Below, in pieces: positions 1-7,429 of a DNA stretch of 64,000 nt; within the stretch, counting starts at the first letter, position 1; the number at the start of each line of letters is the position of its first letter. Where the stretch lies: positions 42,143-106,142 of the forward strand of contig NZ_VCLA01000121.1 of NCBI RefSeq assembly GCF_009600885.1, in the 5' to 3' direction. A model generated the notes under the pieces. That model worked only from the letters and a program-made list of their open reading frames with translations. It made no database searches and was not told where the DNA came from. Made by a program: the position numbers and the translations under genes. The DNA is from Streptomyces jumonjinensis. GTDB taxonomy: Bacteria; Actinomycetota; Actinomycetes; Streptomycetales; Streptomycetaceae.

Positions 1-402
1 ACTGTGGTTGTTCCCGGCCGCGACCGCGACCACGCCACGGAGCCCGGTGACAGTGGACGCCTGATCCTGAGCGGCGGTGCTGCCGATGCCCAGCTGCCCC
101 TCGGCGTTACGACCCCAGCTCTCCACTGTCCCGTTGGAGAGCAGCGAGAGGCTGTGGTAGTACCCGGCGGCCAGGCTGTTGATATCACTGCCCGTCGCGC
201 CGGGGATGGTCACGGGCTGGTACTTGGCGCTGGTGACGACACCGCCGAGCTGGTAATTGTCGTTGGCTCCCCAACCTTTGAGCCGTCCTTCCTGGGCGGT
301 AGCGGCGGGTAGGACCGCCCAGGTCACGACGATGGTCAGCAGCGCCAGCAGGAGGGCACGTACCGGGGTATTGCGGCGCTGGCCGTTTAAGCGCACGTTC
401 AT
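1..402 (-). CDS. Secreted RCC1-repeat protein (partial, C-terminus beyond the window)
   Basis: The reverse strand has an open frame from ATG at 402 that runs off the window edge, so only the first 134 residues are visible. Residues 1-35 look like a Sec signal peptide: an Arg-containing start (MNVRLNGQRRNTPVRA), a Leu/Val-rich core, then ATAQ. Two RCC1-type repeats follow, with the signatures LKGWGANDNYQLG and VESWGRNAEGQLGIG and the spacer SLAAGYYHSLSLLSNG. RCC1 repeats fold into a beta-propeller blade; secreted bacterial versions are common in Streptomyces and their partners are usually unknown. No neighbour suggests a specific role. Confidence 0.85.
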   Translation of the reverse strand, partial: MNVRLNGQRRNTPVRALLLALLTIVVTWAVLPAATAQEGRLKGWGANDNYQLGGVVTSAKYQPVTIPGATGSDINSLAAGYYHSLSLLSNGTVESWGRNAEGQLGIGSTAAQDQASTVTGLRGVVAVAAGNNHS

Positions 403-518
403 TTGGCCTCCACGATCGCGTGACACAGGAGCAGCGAGAGACTTCTGCGCCACGGAGAACTGATGGGCCTCATGGGTAGCGGACATCGAATGCGCCGCGC
501 ACTACCTGAGCTTCGGGA

Positions 519-840
519 TCACCTGAACGGATGGTTAATCAAGCAGCCGTCGGAATATAGGATTCCGACGCTCCGTAGGGCGCGGGGCGACCGGAAGAGG
601 CGGCCGTCGTCGGCGGTGCCGAACTCCTTGAGGTGGTCGCGGATCATGCGGACCAGGACGGGTGGGATGGGTACGGGCCGGGTGGCCTTCTGCGCCCGCT
701 TCTTGAGCCCGCGTGTGTCGAAGGACTCCCCCGTGTCGGTCCAGCCCGATCCCGAGAGGGGTGCTGGTGGAGAGCAGGACTTCACCCCAGCCCTCCTCGG
801 GGAGGGTGAAGTCGACCTCCCGCATGAGACCGCTCGGTGA
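519..840 (-). pseudogene. Tyrosine recombinase (phage/ICE integrase) fragment, frameshifted
   Basis: Two overlapping reverse-strand frames each carry part of one integrase. The upstream frame gives MREVDFTLPEEGWGEVLLS, and the next gives GSGWTDTGESFDTRGLKKRA followed by RPVPIPPVLVRMIRDHLKEF and GRLFRS. Together they resemble the middle of the catalytic domain of actinobacterial site-specific recombinases (LP..GWG..., R.VPIPP.L...L..HL.EFG). A frameshift separates them. The N-terminal arm-binding domain and the C-terminal H-x-x-R...Y active-site segment are missing, so no active enzyme can be made. It is best read as a scar of an integrated element and fits the plasmid-like genes that follow. 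Confidence 0.7.
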
Positions 841-950
841 TCAGCCGCCTTCCGCGAGGGGTCAGACGGGCAGTTGTGTGAGTCAGGAGAACCTCCGGGC
901 TCGTGAAGGCATCGGACGCCCCCACAGGTGCAGGCTGCCGGACCCGCGCT

Positions 951-1763
951 CTACTGCCAGGTCGCGGTGTCGGGGTCGATGCCGTGGGCGCGCGCGCTGG
1001 CGTCGACGATTCGACGGAACCATGTGGCAAGGCCGGCGCGGATGCCGTCGTAGTGGGCGGCGAATGCCGGATCGGCCTCATACCTGCGGCCGAGACAGAC
1101 CTGCATCTGCCTGGTGAGGGGGAAGTACGAAGCAAAAACTTCGCGGTGCCGCTCGACGAGTTGATTCGCTTCCGGGCTACCAGGTGTGACGCCGGCGTCC
1201 ATCGCATCCCCGAGGGCGCGGTCGAGGCCGGCAATGGCGTCGGCGATGGCCTGCCATTCCTCCGGGCCGCGAGAGGCTGAGCGTTCGGCGTACTGCAGCC
1301 ATTGCGTCGTGTCTCCGTAGCGCTGACGGGCTTGGGCGGGCCAGTCCGGGTTCCACTGGGGGCCGAAGATCGCGGCCTGCTGGTCGACGGTCAGCAGCAG
1401 GCCGCGCTCGTGGGCGTCGATCATCCGGTCCAGTCCGGCGCTGAGCTGCTGGAGGCGGTCGATCCGTTCAGCGACCTGGGTGCGCTGCGCGCGCAGTGCG
1501 CCGGGCACGTCTGCGGGCGAGTCGTCCAGGACGGTCCGAATCCTGTCCAGGCCGAGACCGATCTCACGGTAGACGACGATGCGGTGCAGGCGTTCCAGAT
1601 CACCAGCGGTGTAGAGCCGGTATCCGGCAGCTGTGCGCAGCGACGGTCGCGCCAGACCGATCTCGTCCCAGTGGTGCAGCGCGCGGACTGTCACGCCCAG
1701 ACGCGTCGAGACCTGACCGACGGTCAGGCCATCGGCGTCAGTGGCATCAGGCATGCTCCCCAT
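951..1763 (-). CDS. MerR-family regulator with TipAS-type effector domain
   Basis: This is a 270-residue protein with an N-terminal MerR winged helix (LTVGQVSTRLGVTVRALHHWDEIGL...GYRLYTAGDLERL), a coiled-coil dimerisation helix around residues 75-120, and a helical TipAS-like domain (ANQLVERHREVFASYFPLTRQMQVCLGRRYEADPAFAAHYD). TipAS domains bind thiopeptides and other drugs and activate transcription from promoters with long spacers. The start overlaps the stop of the upstream VOC gene (ATG at 1763 or 1754, VOC stop at 1747-1749), so the two are translationally coupled and share the promoter at 2291-2321. Neither ATG has a well-spaced ribosome site. I infer an autoregulated drug-sensing operon. 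Confidence 0.88.
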   Translation of the reverse strand: MGSMPDATDADGLTVGQVSTRLGVTVRALHHWDEIGLARPSLRTAAGYRLYTAGDLERLHRIVVYREIGLGLDRIRTVLDDSPADVPGALRAQRTQVAERIDRLQQLSAGLDRMIDAHERGLLLTVDQQAAIFGPQWNPDWPAQARQRYGDTTQWLQYAERSASRGPEEWQAIADAIAGLDRALGDAMDAGVTPGSPEANQLVERHREVFASYFPLTRQMQVCLGRRYEADPAFAAHYDGIRAGLATWFRRIVDASARAHGIDPDTATWQ

Positions 1764-2283
1764 TGTCGCCGCGACCGGCGCCCGGTGGGGTGATCCCGAT
1801 GGCTTCAAGGTTCCGCGCCTCCTGACTGGCCGGATCAAAGGGCTTCGCCGCAGTGAAAACGATCCGTGCGTTCTCGGGGGTGATCACCACTACATCGCGG
1901 GTGTTCCAGGGGGTATCGCGTGGACCATCGACCGAGTTCGGGCGCAACGCACGACAGGCCTCGACAAGGGAATCGACCTGGCTGAGCACACACGCGAAAC
2001 TGAGGCTCACCGCTGGTGTCTGCTCCGGAACGCTCGCCGCCGGGACGAGGAGTACGTCCTGGAACGCCCACCGGCGCAGATGCACAAGCCTGCCGGGGAT
2101 GCTGAACAGCTCGAAGAACCCGAGCCCACGACTCCAGAAGTCCACCGACGCCGCCAAATCGCTCGTGGGGATCGTCACGAACGCGGGCATTCCATAGATG
2201 CCACGGAACGGCTCCGGCGGAACCGCATCCGGGCCGGGGGCGGGCACGGGACTCATCTCGAACGCGTTGTAGTAGTCACTCAT
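1747..2283 (-). CDS. VOC-family protein (glyoxalase/bleomycin-resistance fold)
   Basis: A 178-residue protein with the vicinal-oxygen-chelate pattern: YGMPAFVTIPTSDLAASVDFWSRGLGFFELF early, then the second half-fold SLSFACVLSQVDSLVEACRAL. Family members bind metals or sequester drugs. Co-transcription with a TipAS-type MerR regulator favours drug binding or resistance, but the ligand is unknown. An in-frame ATG lies at 2292. I chose 2283 because the MerR-type -10 element (2291-2296) would start transcription almost exactly there, giving a leaderless mRNA; no Shine-Dalgarno precedes either ATG. Confidence 0.8.
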   Translation of the reverse strand: MSDYYNAFEMSPVPAPGPDAVPPEPFRGIYGMPAFVTIPTSDLAASVDFWSRGLGFFELFSIPGRLVHLRRWAFQDVLLVPAASVPEQTPAVSLSFACVLSQVDSLVEACRALRPNSVDGPRDTPWNTRDVVVITPENARIVFTAAKPFDPASQEARNLEAIGITPPGAGRGDNGEHA

Positions 2284-2290
2284 GCACCCC

Positions 2291-2321
2291 ACCCTTCAGC
2301 CTCACGCAACGTGAGGGTCAA
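2291..2321 (-). promoter_or_regulatory. MerR-type promoter/operator with a 19-bp spacer
   Basis: Reading the reverse strand, -35 TTGACC (2321-2316) is followed by exactly 19 bp to a -10-like AAGGGT (2296-2291). The spacer overlaps a 17-bp inverted repeat with arms CCTCACG/CGTGAGG (2300-2316). A long spacer containing a dyad is the hallmark of MerR-activated promoters, and the regulator is the second gene of the operon it would drive. Confidence 0.75.
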
Positions 2322-2435
2322 GCCGGATCCGTGAATCTCGCCTTACCTCCGACGATGCGACCGACGTTGTGGCCGGGTACAGCTAGCACGTGAGGGTGAG
2401 TCACCCATCGGGATGGCGTGGAGAGGAGGCGTCGG

Positions 2436-3239
2436 ATGGCACGCACCGCGGAGGAGGTCGCGGCTGAGCTGCGAGGTCGCATCCAGCGAGCGGAACTGAG
2501 GGCCGGTGACCGGTTGCCGACGATGACCGGGCTGGTCGAGGAGCACGGAGTGTCCCGGCAGACGGTGAGGGAGGCCCTGAATCTGCTGAAGCGGGAGGGG
2601 CTCGTCGAGTACCGGGGAGGCCGCTCCGGGACGACCGTGCGGGAGCGGCCCGTGACCCGGCTGGTGCGATCCAGGGGTATGGAGCGGGATCATCTCGGCT
2701 ACTACTCCGGTGCGAACGTCCAGCACTGGAGGCTGGTGCCGGGTACCCGGACGACCGTGACGACCGAGCCTGTTCCCGGCGATATCGCCGATCTGCTGGG
2801 CATCGAGGCGGGGACGCCCGTGATAGCCAGGAAGCGTCTGAACGGAGATCCGGAGAACGAGCTCCACCGGCAACTCACCGACAGCTGGCTCCATCCGGCG
2901 GCGGTCGAGGCCCTTCCGGTCCTTGCCGGGGATTCGGGGCTCGGCGGGATCTACGACCGGATCGAGGAGTGGGCGGAACAGCCGATCGTCTGGGAGGAGG
3001 GGGTGACCGCGGTGACTCCGAGTCCGGCGGAAGCGGGTGCGCTGCTGCTGCCTTCCGGTGTGCCGCTGCTCCGTGTCATCCGCACATCGACGGTGAAGAT
3101 CGATGGCCGGCCGCTCGTCGTGGAGGCGAACGACATCAGGATGAGTGCCGAGCTGTTCTCCGTGCGCTATCCGATCACCAGGCGGGGAGCCGCGCGCTGG
3201 CCGGTGCAGCCGGCCAGCGCCGACTTCTATACGAACTGA
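2436..3239 (+). CDS. GntR/HutC-family transcriptional regulator
   Basis: A 267-residue regulator. The N-terminal GntR winged helix is clear (RAGDRLPTMTGLVEEHGVSR, QTVREALNLLKREGLVEYRG), followed by a UTRA-like effector domain with the usual TTEPVPGDIADLLGIEAGTP strand-helix and a C-terminal RVIRTSTVKIDGRPLVVEAND segment. ATG at 2436 was chosen because GAGAGGAGG (2421-2429) sits at good spacing; the GTG at 2418 has none. HutC-type GntR proteins such as KorSA control conjugative elements in Streptomyces. The nearby integrase remnant and second GntR gene fit such an origin, but the target is not shown. Confidence 0.88.
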   Translation: MARTAEEVAAELRGRIQRAELRAGDRLPTMTGLVEEHGVSRQTVREALNLLKREGLVEYRGGRSGTTVRERPVTRLVRSRGMERDHLGYYSGANVQHWRLVPGTRTTVTTEPVPGDIADLLGIEAGTPVIARKRLNGDPENELHRQLTDSWLHPAAVEALPVLAGDSGLGGIYDRIEEWAEQPIVWEEGVTAVTPSPAEAGALLLPSGVPLLRVIRTSTVKIDGRPLVVEANDIRMSAELFSVRYPITRRGAARWPVQPASADFYTN

Positions 3240-3247
3240 TCCAGGTC

Positions 3248-3276
3248 AAGGCCCGCGCCGTTCAGGCGTGGGCCTT
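3248..3276 (+). terminator. Intrinsic terminator hairpin after the first GntR gene
   Basis: A 12-bp stem with two mismatches (AAGGCCCGCGCC against GGCGTGGGCCTT) closes a 5-nt loop nine bases past the GntR stop codon. Confidence 0.7.
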
Positions 3277-3881
3277 CTGGTGCACCGCTGCCTACTGATC
3301 CTGCCGCCGCCTGCCCCCGAGGTCCAGAACCTCCTGGTGCGGTCGTGGTCGTTCCCGCAGACAGTGCGGTCACCTACCACCTGCCGTGTTCGGCTGACGA
3401 TTCATCCGTTCATGGCAGGAAAAGCGGCATGAGGAACACTTCAGTCGAGGATGGCTTATTTATGACTGACGGCTGATATTTGCTGTTGCCAAGAAATGTC
3501 GGAGGCCCCTGATATGGTCGAAGTTTTCGACACGGGAACTCTACGCGGATAGAAGTAGCAGCGGAGTCAACAATTCCGTTTAGTGACTGAAAGTCGTTGA
3601 AAAAAACTTTGCCCACAGCGGACCGAAAGATGAAGGTGCAGGTCGGATGGTGTGCATCCGGGAGATGGTTGCCTAATTGATCACCTTCATGCACAGGAAT
3701 TGTGTGTTTATCCCCAGAGTGGAGGCGCTTCTCCACACCCCCTGTGGAGAAGCGGATTGGTGTTGCCTCTTTCTGGTGCCACCATTGATGCCCACAGGGT
3801 GGCGAGGCCGCAAAGGAAAGGCGGCCCCCGCTGGCACGGGAGCCGCCCTGGCCGAATCCCTGGCTAGAGAGAAGGCCGTCT
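3277..3881. other. 600-bp AT-richer intergenic segment with DnaA-box-like sites
   Basis: No convincing gene is present. Base composition from about 3430 to 3720 is clearly less GC-rich than the surroundings. Four 9-mers within about 140 bp differ from DnaA boxes (TTGTCCACA or TTATCCACA) by one base: TTGCCCACA at 3609-3617, TTATCCCCA at 3708-3716, TTCTCCACA at 3729-3737 and its inverse TGTGGAGAA at 3743-3751. The last two form a perfect 11-bp-stem hairpin (3727-3753). A second GC-rich hairpin lies at 3820-3847. The layout recalls a small replication origin of an integrated plasmid; this is inference. Confidence 0.4.
3820..3847. terminator. GC-rich hairpin upstream of the small membrane-protein gene
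   Basis: GGCGGC...GCCGCC arms, extended by partial pairing CCCG/CGGG, form a strong stem 34 bp before the next start codon. It could be a terminator or a 5'-leader structure. Confidence 0.4.
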
Positions 3882-4160
3882 ATGACAGTACCCACTGAGG
3901 CCAAAGCTTCCAATCAGGCGAAGCCGGACATCGCAGCTCGCCGCCCCTCCGGATCGCGTCGCTCCGGGCGTCGGCGGGGTGTGTTCTGGGGTGCTGCCGT
4001 TGCCGGAGTCGGGCTGATGGTGATGGCTATGTCGCACTTCGCCCCGTCTCTTGCCACCCCTGTGGCGACAGGGGCGACCGTTTCGGCGGTGCTCGTCCCG
4101 CTGGTGCAGGCCCGGATGAGGAGCGGTGACAGGGGGCAGCGGGAGGTTGACGAGAGTTAG
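3882..4160 (+). CDS. Small membrane protein, possibly plasmid spread-type
   Basis: A 92-residue protein with a basic disordered N-terminus ([14 protein letters not shown]) followed by two predicted membrane segments, roughly residues 33-51 (GVFWGAAVAGVGLMVMAMSH) and 57-76. It ends in a charged tail. GAGAGAAGG-like bases lie about 7 nt before ATG 3882. I do not recognise a defined family. Small basic proteins with two membrane helices occur among the spd spread genes of Streptomyces plasmids, and the position between two GntR genes and next to an origin-like segment fits this, but sequence alone does not prove it. Confidence 0.6.
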   Translation: MTVPTEAKASNQAKPDIAARRPSGSRRSGRRRGVFWGAAVAGVGLMVMAMSHFAPSLATPVATGATVSAVLVPLVQARMRSGDRGQREVDES

Positions 4161-4186
4161 CCGGAGGGGTCGACCGACCACATCGT

Positions 4187-4220
4187 GAGAAGCCTGCCCG
4201 GTCTGCCGGGCAGGCTTCTC
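4187..4220 (+). terminator. Strong intrinsic terminator
   Basis: A perfect 15-bp stem (GAGAAGCCTGCCCGG and its complement) with a 4-nt loop lies 26 bp after the small membrane-protein gene. Confidence 0.9.
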
Positions 4221-4429
4221 GTGATACGGGCTCCGGGCGCTGCGCCGTGCGGTGTTCGTACAGGCGGGTGCCGGGCCGTCAGCCGCGCTGCCACCCCCGG
4301 CGTTTCTGGACCCCTCCAGGGGTATGACGAGCTGCGGCAGCGTCAGGAACGGGTCGTACCCCTTTCTCGGCAGTGGACGCCCGAAGAACGGAACGGCCCC
4401 GGCATAGGTGCGCCAGGGAGGAGGTCGAT

Positions 4430-5200
4430 GTGCGCGGTTACCGCGATCTCGCAGATGACCTGCGGCGACGCATCGAAGAAGGGGAGTTCCGGGCCGGAAC
4501 GACTCTTCCCCCGATCATCGCCCTGATGGACGAATACGGAATGGCTCGGCAGACCGTGAGGTCTGCGCTCGCCGAACTGGCGAACCAGGGGTTCGTGGTC
4601 GTCCGCAAGAAGCTCGGTACGCTCGTCCGCGACCGGAGTGTGGTGCGGATTCCCCTGAGCCGGTACGGCAGTGTCATGCGGCCGGGGAGGGACAGAGGGC
4701 CCTGGGAGGCGGCGTGTGCCGCGCAAGGTCTGAACGGCCGTATGGCGGTGGCCGATGTGGAACGCCTTCGCGCGGATGACGGCCTTGCCGCCCTCCTGGG
4801 CCTGCTGCCCGGCGCCGATCTCGTCTACCGTCGCCGGAACGCGCTCATCGGGGAGGAGATCATTCAGGTCCAGCACGCCTGGTACCCCAAGGCGATCGCC
4901 GAGCAGGCCGGCATCTCGGGTCGGAACAAGGTGGTCGGCGGGGTCTTCGGCGCCCTGATCGCCGCTGGACTCCCGCCTGTCAGCGCCGACGAGCGAGTGA
5001 CCTCGGGAATGCCGACCGCCCATGAGGTCTCCCAGCTCCAGATCGGCACCGCCGTGCCGGTCCTGCGGGTGCAGCGGATCACGCGTACCACCGGTGGCGA
5101 GGTCCTTGAGCTGTTGAGGGTGGTGGCCCCCGCCGACAAGATCGAGTTGATCTACGACGCGCTTCCCCTCGGCCGCCGGCCCGACCTGAAACCCGAATGA
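4430..5200 (+). CDS. GntR-family transcriptional regulator (second copy)
   Basis: A 256-residue GntR protein with the DNA-binding domain YRDLADDLRRRIEEGEF...LPPIIALMDEYGMARQTVRSA, LAELANQGFVVVRKKLGTLV and a UTRA-like C-terminal domain. GTG at 4430 was chosen: GGGAGGAGG (4416-4424) precedes it at ideal spacing, whereas the in-frame ATG at 4373 has no ribosome site and adds an unconserved Arg-rich leader. It is a diverged relative of the GntR protein at 2436, on the same strand, with a terminator between them, so the two are separately expressed. Target unknown. Confidence 0.87.
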   Translation: MRGYRDLADDLRRRIEEGEFRAGTTLPPIIALMDEYGMARQTVRSALAELANQGFVVVRKKLGTLVRDRSVVRIPLSRYGSVMRPGRDRGPWEAACAAQGLNGRMAVADVERLRADDGLAALLGLLPGADLVYRRRNALIGEEIIQVQHAWYPKAIAEQAGISGRNKVVGGVFGALIAAGLPPVSADERVTSGMPTAHEVSQLQIGTAVPVLRVQRITRTTGGEVLELLRVVAPADKIELIYDALPLGRRPDLKPE

Positions 5201-5362
5201 GCCGCGAACGCCTGCCCGGAGGGCGGCGGGCGTCGCGGGCGGGCCGCTCAGTGTGTGCGCTGCCGCTCGGCTGTCTCCGCCGGCCGTCCGGCCGGGCCTT
5301 GGTCCTGTAGCTCCTGGAGAGGTCCCCCCCCTGGAGGTGCGGGCCATCCGCCCGGCACCGTC

Positions 5363-5863
5363 TCAGTCCGTCGTCCCGGGATCCTCCGCCTCCAGCAGCA
5401 TCCGCTTCAGCAGCGCGTTCAAGGTGTCGCGCTCGGCCGGGGCGAGCGGGCCCACCAGGGTCGATTCGGCCGTGTCGCACAGCCGCATCGCCTCCAGCCA
5501 GCGGGCGTGGCCCGATGCGGTGAGTTCGACGCCGACCCGGCGGCGGTCGCCGTCCGTGCGGACTCTGCGGACCAGGCCCGACTTCTCCAGGGTGTCGATG
5601 CGTCCGGTGATGCCCGCCGGGGAGACCACCAGTTCGGCGGCGAGTTCGGACGGGGCGGCACGCCACGGCTCGCCGCGTGAGGCCAGCCGGTGCAGGGTCT
5701 CGAACTCGAACTCCTGAAGCTCCACTTCGGCCAGGGCTCTGCTCTTGGCCTGCTTCACATGCCTGGTCAGCAGCTGGATACGGGTGACGATCCCCTCCAC
5801 CCGCTCGTCAAAGGGCGCTTTATTCCGCCAGCGGGCGATATGTCGGTCGACGGAGTCCTCCAT
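5363..5863 (-). CDS. MarR-family transcriptional regulator
   Basis: A 166-residue winged-helix protein: helix-turn-helix APSELAAELVVSPAGITGRIDTLEKSGLV, then the wing RRVRTDGDRRRVGVELTASGH. It diverges from an MFS transporter gene, with 85 bp between start codons and an inverted repeat in that gap (5907-5933). By analogy with MarR/efflux pairs it probably represses itself and the transporter and is released by a small phenolic or drug ligand. The ligand cannot be read from sequence. Confidence 0.9.
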   Translation of the reverse strand: MEDSVDRHIARWRNKAPFDERVEGIVTRIQLLTRHVKQAKSRALAEVELQEFEFETLHRLASRGEPWRAAPSELAAELVVSPAGITGRIDTLEKSGLVRRVRTDGDRRRVGVELTASGHARWLEAMRLCDTAESTLVGPLAPAERDTLNALLKRMLLEAEDPGTTD

Positions 5864-5906
5864 CCGGTCATTGTGCTACGCCGCCGAGGAGAGCCACCGC
5901 AGATAT

Positions 5907-5933
5907 TTCGCTAGCTAATATTTAACTGGCGAA
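5907..5933. promoter_or_regulatory. Candidate MarR operator
   Basis: Arms TTCGCTAG and CTGGCGAA (7 of 8 bases complementary) flank an AT-rich core with TAATATTTAA in the divergent marR/MFS promoter region. The site is centred 29 bp before the MFS start. Confidence 0.65.
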
Positions 5934-5948
5934 CTAACCTCCTCTCTC

Positions 5949-7268
5949 ATGATCAACCTCTCGCCCTCGGTCCGGCTGCTGGCGGGCCGGAGCTGTGCCG
6001 TGCTCGCGACCGCGCTGATCCCGCTCACCCTGACGCTCGCCCTCGTCCGTACCGGTTCGGCCGCCGACCTCGGGCTGGTGCTGGCCTGTGAGCTCGTACC
6101 GATGCTTCTGCTGTTGCCCGTCGCGGGCGTGGCCGCCGACCGGCTGCCGCCCCGGCGTGTGGTGTTCGCCGCCGATCTGGTGCGGGCCGCCGCGCAGTTC
6201 GCGATCGCCGCCGAGCTGTTCTCCGGGCAGGCGCGTATCCCGGTGCTGGCCGTGCTCTCCGCGGTCACCGGAGCCGCCGTGGCCTTCGGTACCCCCGCCG
6301 TCCGTACGCTCGTCGTCGCCGTGATCGCCGAACCGGAACGGCTCCGTGTCAACGCCCGGCTCGGCATCGCCCAGGGGCTCGCCGGCGTCGCCGCCCCCGC
6401 TGTCGCAGGCGGGCTCGCGCTCACCGCCGGTGTGGGCTGGGCCTTTCTGCTCACCGGGGCCCTGTTCCTGGCCTCCGCCGCCACCCTCGGCCGGATCGCC
6501 GCCCCGCTCGCGCCCCCCGCGCCGCGGACCGCTTCCGGAACGACCGCCGAACGGCCGCGGACCGCTTCCGGAACGACCGCCGAACGGCCGGCGACCGCTT
6601 CCGGAACGACCGCCGAACCGCGCATGGCCGCCGAACTGCGCGAGGGCTGGGCCGAGATCCGCCGGCACCCCTGGTTCCTCGGCAATGTGCTCGCCCACGG
6701 CGTCTGGCATCTGGCGTCCGGTCTGCTGCTGACCCTCGGTCCCCTGATCGCCGTGCGCGACCTCGGCGGCGAGACGTCCTGGGTGCTCATCACCCAGGTC
6801 GGCACCGCGGGCATGCTGCTCGGTGTGTACGCCGCGGGCCGGCTGCCCGTCCGCCGTCCCCTGGTCGTCGTCGCCGTGGGCGCGGCGCTCTACGCGCTTC
6901 CGCTGCTCGCGTTCGCCCTGCGGCTGCCCGTGCCCGTGATCGCCTTCGCCCAGTTCGCGGCGATGGCCGGACTCGGGGCGCTGAGCCCGCTCTGGGAGAC
7001 CGAGCTCCAGCGGCGGGTACCGCGGGAGAAGCTGGGCCGGGTCGGTTCCTGCGACACGCTGATCTCCTTCGCCGCCCGCCCTCTCGGTCTCGCCCTGGCC
7101 GTGCCGCTCGCCGCGCCGGCCGGTGCGGGGCTGCCCCTGGCGGTCGCCGCCGTCCTGGTCGCCGCCGCCAATCTGGCGGTGCTGCTGCTTCCCGGGGTGG
7201 CGAGCGCCGACTCCGGCCGGCCGCGCGGGCCGGCCGGAGTCGATCCAAAGCCTGAGTCCGCAGCGTGA
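5949..7268 (+). CDS. MFS efflux transporter
   Basis: A 439-residue integral membrane protein with about 12 hydrophobic segments. The loop-2 signature VAGVAADRLPPRRVVFAADL matches the G-x-x-x-D-R-x-x-x-R-R motif of drug/proton antiporters. It resembles actinobacterial enterobactin-exporter (EntS-like) or macrolide-efflux MFS proteins. The cytoplasmic loop between the two halves (residues about 192-223) is a three-fold 11-residue repeat (PRTASGTTAER) that looks like a recent expansion. It is divergent from and probably controlled by the marR gene at 5363-5863. Substrate unknown. Confidence 0.88.
   Translation: MINLSPSVRLLAGRSCAVLATALIPLTLTLALVRTGSAADLGLVLACELVPMLLLLPVAGVAADRLPPRRVVFAADLVRAAAQFAIAAELFSGQARIPVLAVLSAVTGAAVAFGTPAVRTLVVAVIAEPERLRVNARLGIAQGLAGVAAPAVAGGLALTAGVGWAFLLTGALFLASAATLGRIAAPLAPPAPRTASGTTAERPRTASGTTAERPATASGTTAEPRMAAELREGWAEIRRHPWFLGNVLAHGVWHLASGLLLTLGPLIAVRDLGGETSWVLITQVGTAGMLLGVYAAGRLPVRRPLVVVAVGAALYALPLLAFALRLPVPVIAFAQFAAMAGLGALSPLWETELQRRVPREKLGRVGSCDTLISFAARPLGLALAVPLAAPAGAGLPLAVAAVLVAAANLAVLLLPGVASADSGRPRGPAGVDPKPESAA
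6522..6617 (+). repeat. Three in-frame 33-bp tandem repeats in the MFS central loop
   Basis: Units at 6522-6554, 6555-6587 and 6588-6617 (last one 30 bp) are almost identical and encode PRTASGTTAER, PRTASGTTAER and PATASGTTAE. The unit length is a multiple of three, so the reading frame is kept. Confidence 0.95.
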
Positions 7269-7352
7269 ACGAAGCCTGAGTCGGATCGGCCGCCAGGGCA
7301 CCCAGGCCCCTCCCATCCCATTCGCCTCCCCCACCCTCACGCGATACGCTTT

Positions 7353-7368
7353 TCGAACAGAGGTTCGA
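7353..7368. promoter_or_regulatory. LexA-binding SOS box
   Basis: TCGAACAGAGGTTCGA is a perfect dyad TCGAAC-N4-GTTCGA matching the actinobacterial SOS box consensus. It lies 62 bp before the dnaE2-type start codon, where LexA could block transcription of the polymerase operon. Confidence 0.9.
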
Positions 7369-7429
7369 TGAGACTTTTCGGGGTGATTCGTACGATAGGG
7401 GTAGCGGGGTTCATGGCTGGAGGTGCGGC

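Noticed and set aside
3410..3913. A 167-codon minus-strand frame in the AT-richer segment
   Set aside because: It lacks a ribosome site and any recognisable domain, and spans the hairpins and DnaA-like boxes.
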